Origin: Treponema_I sp045597345 | Lineage (GTDB): Bacteria > Spirochaetota > Spirochaetia > Treponematales > Treponemataceae | Direction: 5' to 3' | Length of the DNA: 64,000 nt | Assembly: GCA_045597345.1 (NCBI GenBank) | Contig: JAZLJW010000143.1 | Span: forward strand, 1 to 64,000 | In this document: piece by piece, positions 58,407 to 64,000 of the stretch | How positions within the stretch are numbered: the stretch's first letter is position 1 | Layout: each line of letters starts with the position of its first letter | Made by a program: the position numbers and the translations under genes | Notes under the pieces: generated by a model | Database searches by the model: none | The model's input: the letters and a program-made list of their open reading frames with translations, nothing else | What the model was told of the DNA's origin: nothing

Positions 58407-59409
58407 AAAAACGCTCACAGCTCTTGTTGCTCTGGTTTTACTTTGTTCAGCATGTTCCGCACAGGCTCCAAAAGAAGCCTTGACAGCCGTTAAAGGAAAA
58501 GATGGTTTATTTGCTGCAATGGAAACTACTGCTGGTGTCGTAGTTCTGGAGTTATTTTACAAAGAAGCTCCACTCACTGTTACAAACTTTGTGGGGCTTG
58601 CAGAAGGCACCCTTGATGCTGCAAAAGGAAAACCCTTTTATGATGGTCTGAAATTCCATCGCGTTATCAGTAAAGCTAACGGAGACTCTCAGGACTTTAT
58701 GGTTCAGGGTGGAGATCCCAGAGGAAATGGCACCGGAGGTCCTGGATATTCATTCCCGGATGAATTCGTAGATACCCTACGCCATGACAAACCCGGTCGG
58801 CTTTCCATGGCAAATAGCGGCTGTAATACCAACGGAAGTCAGTTCTTCATTACTATTGTGCCAACTCCACACCTTGATGATGTTCACACCATTTTTGGTG
58901 AAGTTGTATATGGACAGAAAGTAGTTAACTCCATGAAAAAGGATACTGTCATTAATAAAGTGACAATCATCCGGCAAGGAGCTGAAGCCCAGAAATTCAC
59001 TGCAACTCAGGCACAGTGGAATGAACTGTATCAGCAGGCATTGATGACCCAGATTGGGCACTTCCTTTCAGTTCCGGTAAAACATGAAAGTGGCATTTAC
59101 TATCAAGTACTGGAAGAAGGAAAAGGTGCTGCAGCAGGCAAGGGCAAAAATGTAAGCTGTTCTTACGTGGGAGCTTTGATGAACGGCCGGGTATTTGACT
59201 ATTCACGCGAAGGTACAACTTTGGACTTTAAGACCAACGGTGGCCAGATGATTACCGGTTTTGACCTGATGGTTCAGGAAATGAAAGTAGGGGAGACCCG
59301 TATCTGTGTTCTGCCACCACAGTACGCCTATGGAAATCAGAGTGTAGGGGGAGTTATCCCTGCCAACTCATATCTGATTTTCCAGATTACCCTTGAACAG
59401 GCAAAATAA
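58396..59409 (+). CDS. Dual-family peptidyl-prolyl isomerase (cyclophilin-FKBP), lipoprotein form
   Basis: A 337-residue folding catalyst that joins two isomerase families. The signal peptide ends in LLCSAC, a lipobox, so the protein should be lipid-anchored outside the cytoplasm. The cyclophilin domain (about residues 40-195) has FHRVISKANGDSQDFMVQGG and GSQFFITIVPTPHLDDVHTI. After a short linker the FKBP domain (about 235-337) has VSCSYVGALMNGRVFDYS and the VGETRICVLPPQYAYG strand. The FKBP pocket Trp is replaced by Phe (ITGFDLMVQEM). Such fusions (FCBP/CFBP) were described in Treponema denticola and Toxoplasma, as I recall. A cytosolic paralogue follows. Confidence 0.94.
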   Translation: MKIKKTLTALVALVLLCSACSAQAPKEALTAVKGKDGLFAAMETTAGVVVLELFYKEAPLTVTNFVGLAEGTLDAAKGKPFYDGLKFHRVISKANGDSQDFMVQGGDPRGNGTGGPGYSFPDEFVDTLRHDKPGRLSMANSGCNTNGSQFFITIVPTPHLDDVHTIFGEVVYGQKVVNSMKKDTVINKVTIIRQGAEAQKFTATQAQWNELYQQALMTQIGHFLSVPVKHESGIYYQVLEEGKGAAAGKGKNVSCSYVGALMNGRVFDYSREGTTLDFKTNGGQMITGFDLMVQEMKVGETRICVLPPQYAYGNQSVGGVIPANSYLIFQITLEQAK

Positions 59410-59441
59410 TTACGCAAATTAATCTGATAGGAGATTCAAAT

Positions 59442-60425
59442 ATGGAAAAAGCAATGGAAGCTATCAAAGGCAAAGAAGGTATTTTTGCCATTATGGACAC
59501 CACCAACGGTGTAATCGCTCTTGAACTGTTCTACAAAGACACTCCGCTGACGGTAACCAACTTTGTTGGTCTTGCAGAAGGCACTCTTGATGCCGCAAAT
59601 GGAAAACCTTTTTATGATGGTCTGAAATTCCACCGCGTTATCAGTAAAGCTAATGGCGATGGTCAGGACTTTATGATTCAGGGTGGTGACCCACGCGGAA
59701 ACGGAACCGGTGGCCCCGGATACAAGTTTGTCGATGAATTCGTAGATACCCTGCGTCACGACAAACCAGGACGCTTTTCTATGGCCAACAGCGGTAAAAA
59801 TACCAACGGCAGCCAGTTCTTCATTACCATTGTTCCAACTCCTTGGCTTGACGACCACCACACCATTTTTGGTGAAGTTGTAGAAGGACAGGATGTTGTA
59901 GACTCCATGAAACAGGGAGCCTCAATCAATAAGGTAACCATCGTACGTCAGGGTGCAGAAGCAGAAAAATTCACTGCTACTCAGGCCGACTGGGATAACC
60001 TGACAAAAAACGCTGCTGCCGCTGAACAGGCCCGCAAAGCTGCAAAATTTGCAAAAGTTATCAAAGAAATTGAAGAAGAATTCCCTAATGCTAAAAAAGA
60101 TGACCACGGAATTTACTGGGAAATCCTGAAAGAGGGAAAGGGCGATGCTGTAGGAAAGGGAAAAGCTGTTGCTACCCACTACACTGGTATGCTCCTGACC
60201 GGACAGGTATTCGATTCTTCAGAAGGCCGTTCTCCACTGGAATTCATGACCGGTGCCGGACAGATGATTACCGGTTTTGATCTGATGGTTCAGGAAATGA
60301 AAGTAGGGGAAAAACGCCGCATGATTCTGCCACCAGACTTTGCATACGGTGAACAGGGATATCCTGGAGTAATTCCACCCAGCGCTTACCTGATTTTTGA
60401 AGTAGAACTGGTAAAAGCAAAATAA
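59442..60425 (+). CDS. Dual-family peptidyl-prolyl isomerase (cyclophilin-FKBP), cytosolic form
   Basis: A 327-residue paralogue of the upstream isomerase without a signal peptide, so it should act in the cytoplasm. The order is the same: cyclophilin domain (about residues 10-165), a longer charged helical linker (AEQARKAAKFAKVIKEIEEE) and an FKBP domain (about 225-327) with ATHYTGMLLTGQVFDSSEGR and PPDFAYGEQGYPG. The Phe-for-Trp change is shared. DNA identity with the upstream copy is high in the cyclophilin part, pointing to a fairly recent tandem duplication. The ribosome-binding site is strong (AGGAGAT), and codon bias is stronger than in the exported copy. Confidence 0.95.
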   Translation: MEKAMEAIKGKEGIFAIMDTTNGVIALELFYKDTPLTVTNFVGLAEGTLDAANGKPFYDGLKFHRVISKANGDGQDFMIQGGDPRGNGTGGPGYKFVDEFVDTLRHDKPGRFSMANSGKNTNGSQFFITIVPTPWLDDHHTIFGEVVEGQDVVDSMKQGASINKVTIVRQGAEAEKFTATQADWDNLTKNAAAAEQARKAAKFAKVIKEIEEEFPNAKKDDHGIYWEILKEGKGDAVGKGKAVATHYTGMLLTGQVFDSSEGRSPLEFMTGAGQMITGFDLMVQEMKVGEKRRMILPPDFAYGEQGYPGVIPPSAYLIFEVELVKAK

Positions 60426-60439
60426 CCAACTTATCACAA

Positions 60440-60532
60440 ACCAGTATTCTGTCATCCTGATTATGTACTTTGTCATCCCGAACTTGTTTCGGGATCCAGA
60501 TGCTGAATCAAGTTCAGCATGACAGAACTGGT
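60440..60532. mobile_element. 93-bp nested palindrome with inverted ends (MITE-like, family B)
   Basis: The ends ACCAGTATTCTGTCATCCTGA and TTCAGCATGACAGAACTGGT are inverted repeats with one extra base and one mismatch. Inside are CCCGAACTTGTTTCGGG and GCTGAATCAAGTTCAGC. It sits directly upstream of the CsoR-like gene, where promoter or operator elements would lie. Confidence 0.7.
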
Positions 60533-60544
60533 TCAATTTCCACC

Positions 60545-60898
60545 ATGCACACACATATCGACGAACACGGAAACGTATATACTCATTCTCACCACGATGA
60601 CCTGCATCACGACCACAACCATGCCCATAGCCACACCCACACCCAGACAAAAAATGTCCTGAACCGCATGGCAAAAATCATCGGTCACATGGAATCCATC
60701 AGAACCATGATTGAAAACGGCCGTGACTGTACTGAAGTGCTCATCCAGCTTTCTGCCGTAAAGTCTGCCATCAACGGCGTCAGTAAAGTAATCCTGAAAG
60801 ACCACATGGACCACTGCATTGTTGATGCCGTAGAAGACCAGAACGCCGAAGCCCTGGTGGAACTGGAAAAAGCCATCGACATGCTGCTGAAAAGCTGA
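60545..60898 (+). CDS. CsoR/RcnR-family metal-sensing repressor with His-rich N-terminus
   Basis: A 117-residue helical DNA-binding repressor of the CsoR/FrmR/RcnR (DUF156) family. The Cu(I)-type sensing triad is present as C62, H87 and C91 (GRDCTEVL and LKDHMDHCI). The first 32 residues contain 13 histidines, an extension not needed for the fold that could bind Ni, Co, Zn or Cu. I start it at the ATG at 60545, just before the His-rich stretch, since the frame upstream is repeat DNA. There is no ribosome-binding site. No metal exporter or chaperone gene lies nearby, so its target is elsewhere. Confidence 0.85.
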   Translation: MHTHIDEHGNVYTHSHHDDLHHDHNHAHSHTHTQTKNVLNRMAKIIGHMESIRTMIENGRDCTEVLIQLSAVKSAINGVSKVILKDHMDHCIVDAVEDQNAEALVELEKAIDMLLKS

Positions 60899-60982
60899 AG
60901 AGCCCCACTTTTTTTTCTGATATCCCGAAAAGTTTGATATACTACAATCAGCAATTCTCTTACATTGCCAGGAGGAATCTGT

Positions 60983-62752
60983 ATGATTGACTTGAAAGCA
61001 AAACCGTATCTGCTTTCCGACGAAGACATTGCGTGGGTAAAAAATACCATCACAGCCATGTCTGATGAAGAAAAAGTAGGCCAGCTGTTTTTCCAGCTGA
61101 CATCCAGCCAGGAAGAAGGATACCTGCGGGAACTGATGGAAAAATATCATCTGGGTGGCATCCGCTATAACGGTATGCCCAGTGTAAAAGTTGCGGCTCA
61201 GAACAGAATCCTGCAGAAATACGCCAAAGTACCTGTCTTTATTGCCTGTAATACTGAAGCTGGCGGAGACGGCGCCTGTGTGGATGGAACCAATATCGCG
61301 GGTGGCATCAAGATTGCTGCTACCGATAATCCTCAGTACGCCAACGATTTAGGCCGTATGTCCAACGAACAGGCCTCCGCCATCGGCTGTAACATGGCTT
61401 TTGCTCCCGTAGCCGACATCCACTATAACTGGCTGAATACCGAAGTTGTAAAACGCGCTTTTGGAAACGATGCCGACCGTGTAGCCAGAATGAGCCTTGA
61501 ATACGTAAAAGGTGCCCACACCGTCAACGGTTTTGCCTGCGCTGCCAAACACTTTCCCGGTAACGGCCAGGATCATCGCGACGCCCATCTTTCCAACAAC
61601 GTAAACCATTTTGGAAAAAAAGAGTGGATGGAAACCTACGGCAAAGTGTACAAGACCATGATTGATGAGGGTCTTGATGCCGTTATGGGTGGCCATATCA
61701 TGATGCCCAACTACATGAAGGAAATCAAACCGGATATCACCCCCGATGAACTGCTGCCTGCCACTCTCTGTCCGGAAATCATGAACGGACTGCTCCGCGA
61801 CGAATTGGGCTTTAACGGTATGGTTGTCACTGATGCCTCCCACATGGTAGGCATGACCGACCGCATGACCCGCGCCCAGATGCTGCCTGCTACCATCAAC
61901 GCCGGCTGCGATATGTTCCTGTTCTTCAATGATCCTGACGAAGACTTTACCACCATGCTGAACGCCTACAAAGATGGCATCATCACCGAAGAACGCATGG
62001 TAGAAGCCTTAAGCCGCATCCTTGGCCTGAAGGCTCACCTTGGCCTGCATAAAAAAGCCAAGGAAAACATGGTTGCTTCTGACGCCGAAATTGCAGAAAT
62101 CATGGCCCGGAGTGAATACAAGGAAACTGCAGTAAAAATCAGTAAAGATGCCATAACCCTGGTTAAATACAAGGATGCTGATGTACTGCCTTTGACGCCC
62201 GAAAAATATAAGCGGATCATGATTGTAAACCTGAAATCTGCAGCCGGCCCCATGGAAGCCCTTATGAAGATGGCTATGGGAGGCGCAGGTAAGCAGTCTC
62301 CTGCCGAAATGCTCCGCGATAAACTGATTGCCCGCGGATTTGAGGCATTCATTTACGAAAGCCCGCTGGATAAGATGAAGCAGGAAATGGCAGCCGGAAA
62401 GGCACCGAACCTGAACCTGTACTTTGCCGGTAAAAATGCCATAGCAGACTTTGTTTCCCAGATGGATCTGGTTATTACCCTGTGTGACTGTACATCGCGC
62501 CCGGCGTTTGGACTTTCCAAAGGCGGCGGAGAAATTCCGTGGTACGTATTTGAAGTTCCGGTTGTCGGCATCAGTGTTGATTCACCTACCATGCTGGCCG
62601 ACATTCCACAGTTCAGAACCTACATCAACGCCTACGACGCTAAAGAGCATACCCTTGATGCCCTTATTGAAAAACTGCTCTCCGGTGCAGACAGCTTTAC
62701 GGCTGTTGACCCCATCGACAGCTTCTGCGGCCTGATAGACGCCTATATCTGA
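60983..62752 (+). CDS. Glycoside hydrolase family 3 (beta-N-acetylhexosaminidase/beta-glucosidase-like)
   Basis: A 589-residue cytoplasmic GH3 enzyme. The (beta/alpha)8 domain contains the nucleophile D284 (MVVTDASHM). A KHFPGNGQDHRDAH motif resembles the NagZ Asp/His acid-base dyad, with Ala for Ser/Thr and QDHR in the loop. A C-terminal alpha/beta domain follows. This favours an N-acetylglucosaminidase, but beta-glucosidase cannot be ruled out. There is no signal peptide, so the substrate is imported oligosaccharide or recycled muropeptide. AGGAGGA precedes the ATG at 60983. A terminator follows directly. Confidence 0.92.
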   Translation: MIDLKAKPYLLSDEDIAWVKNTITAMSDEEKVGQLFFQLTSSQEEGYLRELMEKYHLGGIRYNGMPSVKVAAQNRILQKYAKVPVFIACNTEAGGDGACVDGTNIAGGIKIAATDNPQYANDLGRMSNEQASAIGCNMAFAPVADIHYNWLNTEVVKRAFGNDADRVARMSLEYVKGAHTVNGFACAAKHFPGNGQDHRDAHLSNNVNHFGKKEWMETYGKVYKTMIDEGLDAVMGGHIMMPNYMKEIKPDITPDELLPATLCPEIMNGLLRDELGFNGMVVTDASHMVGMTDRMTRAQMLPATINAGCDMFLFFNDPDEDFTTMLNAYKDGIITEERMVEALSRILGLKAHLGLHKKAKENMVASDAEIAEIMARSEYKETAVKISKDAITLVKYKDADVLPLTPEKYKRIMIVNLKSAAGPMEALMKMAMGGAGKQSPAEMLRDKLIARGFEAFIYESPLDKMKQEMAAGKAPNLNLYFAGKNAIADFVSQMDLVITLCDCTSRPAFGLSKGGGEIPWYVFEVPVVGISVDSPTMLADIPQFRTYINAYDAKEHTLDALIEKLLSGADSFTAVDPIDSFCGLIDAYI

Positions 62753-62758
62753 TGCGCT

Positions 62759-62800
62759 AAAGCTGCCCGTCCGTTGATACAGCTGGAAGGGCAGCTTTTT
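62759..62800 (+). terminator. Intrinsic terminator after the GH3 gene
   Basis: AAAGCTGCCC (62759-62768) pairs with GGGCAGCTTT (62789-62798) and the T-run ends at 62800. It marks the boundary between ordinary chromosome and the AT-rich Rhs-like debris. Confidence 0.85.
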
Positions 62801-62804
62801 GTTC

Positions 62805-62912
62805 ATGCAGCCGGAAGAGATACTTATGGGAATGTTCAAATCCTCCCCATTTGAAAACACTCTTGGTAAATCACTAAAAACATTACGAAACGTAAAGTCT
62901 GCCTCAGAATGA
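62805..62912 (+). other. Short ORF, possible toxin-tip remnant coupled to the next gene
   Basis: An open frame of 35 codons (ATG at 62805 or 62826) ends in a TGA that overlaps the next ATG as ATGA. The peptide (MGMFKSSPFENTLGKSLKTL) is not recognised. The same coupling is seen at the Rhs fragment 750 bp later, which is the only reason to report it. Confidence 0.35.
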
Positions 62913-63406
62913 AAAAAATATGTATTTTTACCCTGTTACTTCTTTTTACTTTTCCACTTTTTTCACAAAGTATTCTTGCTTTAGATAGTTTCGCGTCAAT
63001 AATTGATACAAAACCTATCCAATTTGAGGAAATCCCAAATGAGAATCTTCGTGTAGATGCGGCAATATATTTACTTCAATATGCTGATTATTCCAATAAT
63101 CCCATTTATTACATCACCCTGTACTCTCCAAATGGAAAAACAGAATATTACATATCAGATTTTACCCAACAAACGATATTGATTGATAAGAAAACATACT
63201 TTTACGAACAACCGTATAAAGTTGAGGAAGCAGAGGTTCATAACTATTTATTACTACTAAATTCGGAAGGACTTTTTCAGAAGACTGAAGAGAGAAAATT
63301 AGCAGCTATCAAAAATATCACTGATATACCAGCGATAATCGATTTTAAATCCTATGATTTCATGTTTGACTTTTTACAGGAGAACTTGGATATTTTTAAT
63401 GAATGA
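62909..63406 (+). CDS. Exported protein, possible immunity protein
   Basis: A 165-residue protein with a signal peptide (MKKICIFTLLLLFTFPLFSQ). The mature part is beta-rich, AT-rich in codons and acidic; no family is recognised. It overlaps a short upstream ORF by ATGA and is followed by an Rhs C-terminal fragment. Immunity proteins to Rhs/polymorphic toxins are often small, of low GC, coupled by overlap, and sometimes exported when the toxin acts in the periplasm. That role is inferred only from this context. Confidence 0.65.
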   Translation: MKKICIFTLLLLFTFPLFSQSILALDSFASIIDTKPIQFEEIPNENLRVDAAIYLLQYADYSNNPIYYITLYSPNGKTEYYISDFTQQTILIDKKTYFYEQPYKVEEAEVHNYLLLLNSEGLFQKTEERKLAAIKNITDIPAIIDFKSYDFMFDFLQENLDIFNE

Positions 63407-63426
63407 AATTACTGTATGACGATTAA

Positions 63427-63663
63427 TTTTGTTACACCTACGCCCAGAACAATCCTGTTAATTTTAGGGATTTGTGGGGGGCATCGGCGGGTGATACAGC
63501 CGAAGTCCCCAAGCCTCCTAAGATTTATGATACATCAAAAATACCTGAGAATTTTCCTTATTTACATTTTGAAGTACGCTAAGTTGGAGTAACTGAACCA
63601 GCAAATCAAACATTATATTACGATGGATATGTCATTATTCATCCAGGAGATCCTGTAAAATGA
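63427..63663 (+). pseudogene. Rhs core C-terminus with toxin tip, truncated and interrupted
   Basis: In one frame the translation YTYAQNNPVNFRDLWG is the classical end of an Rhs/YD-repeat core. A tip region follows (PKPPKIYDTSKIPENFPYLH, then FEVR), an in-frame TAA at about 63580, and then YDGYVIIHPGDPVK before the final TGA. Changing the TAA to CAA would restore a tip of about 70 residues. LHFEVR is reminiscent of M23 peptidases, but that is weak. No start codon or ribosome-binding site lies upstream, since the core is missing. It is a displaced or decayed toxin cassette. The final TGA overlaps the next ATG. Confidence 0.78.
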
Positions 63664-64000
63664 AAAAAAGAATATTTTTGACTGTGCTCCTTTTTATTAT
63701 ACCGGCTACTATGTTTGCCTTAGTTTTTCCAGTTGATTTATATGTAATCGATACAGACAAGGATTTTGCCATTACTCTTGGTTGTCCGGTATATTATCTT
63801 GAATTATATTATGGCTCTCCCATAACATCAGAAGTTATATGGCATAATAAAAGCACAGGGTATACGCAAGAGAGAAGATTCTACAGTAATTTTGAAATAA
63901 TGACTGACTCTCTTACAAGGTGTATAAAAAGCTTTAAAACTCAGAGTATGGATTTTGAAACTTCACGTGGAATTCGAATCAATGACAAACTGAAAAAAGT
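63660..64000 (+). CDS. Exported protein, probable immunity protein, 3' end outside window
   Basis: The first 113 residues are visible. A signal peptide (MKKRIFLTVLLFIIPATMFA) is followed by a beta-rich domain with VDLYVIDTDKDFAITLGCPV and two Cys. The ATG overlaps the TGA of the Rhs fragment (ATGA), and AGGAGA lies 9 nt upstream. Position and coupling suggest the immunity partner of the Rhs tip; the family is unknown. Base composition is AT-rich, as in the rest of this segment. Confidence 0.7.
   Translation, partial: MKKRIFLTVLLFIIPATMFALVFPVDLYVIDTDKDFAITLGCPVYYLELYYGSPITSEVIWHNKSTGYTQERRFYSNFEIMTDSLTRCIKSFKTQSMDFETSRGIRINDKLKK

Noticed and set aside
1..64000. tRNA or rRNA genes
   Set aside because: Reading through the intergenic regions I found no cloverleaf-like sequence ending in a T-loop GTTCGAATCC-type motif and no rRNA core sequence.

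Overview
The window is about 64 kb of a spirochaete chromosome, most likely a host-associated, sugar-fermenting Treponema. The grounds are: a pyruvate:ferredoxin oxidoreductase of anaerobes; outer-membrane, lipoprotein and solute-binding signal peptides of treponemal type; a tandem pair of fused cyclophilin-FKBP isomerases, an architecture I recall from Treponema denticola; and the order rpmH-rnpA-yidD-yidC-jag. The species cannot be named from the sequence. I saw no rRNA, tRNA, CRISPR array, IS transposase or prophage genes.

Layout. 1-3.1 kb: 3' part of nifJ. 3.2-8.6 kb (minus): a giant leucine-rich-repeat protein and an AraC regulator. 8.7-15.5 kb: galE, a DUF1232 protein, two MATE transporters, a Phd/VapC-type toxin-antitoxin pair, a YhcC-like radical SAM protein and MarC. 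15.5-23 kb: cytoplasmic GH78 alpha-L-rhamnosidase, a DUF763 protein, a dGTPase-like HD hydrolase and an outer-membrane barrel protein. 23-28.4 kb (minus): XPB-type helicase with its partner, MgtC, and a decayed SDR-like protein. 28.4-38.4 kb: DAG-kinase-family protein; an overlapping minus-strand operon pfkA / FMN oxidoreductase / LacI; uppP; beta-galactosidase; an acidic-tailed membrane protein; an ASCH protein; and a lipoprotein. 38.4-43 kb: a palindromic mobile-like element, a Na/Ca exchanger, Hsp20 behind a sigma-54 promoter, a degenerate GGDEF receptor and dCMP deaminase. 43-52 kb: SemiSWEET-like protein, aldehyde dehydrogenase, a two-component system, a sugar ABC transporter without ATPase, and an esterase lipoprotein. 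52-63 kb: nfo, hflX, the rpmH-jag cluster, an exported protein, two dual-family isomerases, a histidine-rich CsoR-like regulator and a GH3 glycosidase. 62.8-64 kb: AT-rich debris of an Rhs-type polymorphic toxin locus with coupled, exported, probable immunity genes.

How the genes work together. The cytoplasmic glycosidases (GH78, GH2, GH3), galE, the phosphofructokinase, the ABC transporter and nifJ fit import of oligosaccharides followed by glycolysis and anaerobic pyruvate oxidation. uppP, yidC, yidD and jag serve envelope biogenesis.

Most notable signals. (i) Many genes have a TATAAT-like hexamer exactly 6-8 nt before the ATG and no Shine-Dalgarno sequence, which suggests widespread leaderless mRNAs. 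(ii) A consensus-perfect sigma-54 promoter drives hsp20, with a long dyad about 180 bp upstream. (iii) Nested palindromic repeats of two families are scattered through intergenic DNA, with one copy in frame inside a gene and others bounded by 20-bp inverted repeats. (iv) A terminator-shaped hairpin is coded within a signal peptide. (v) Orphan Rhs toxin tips overlap downstream immunity-like genes by ATGA.
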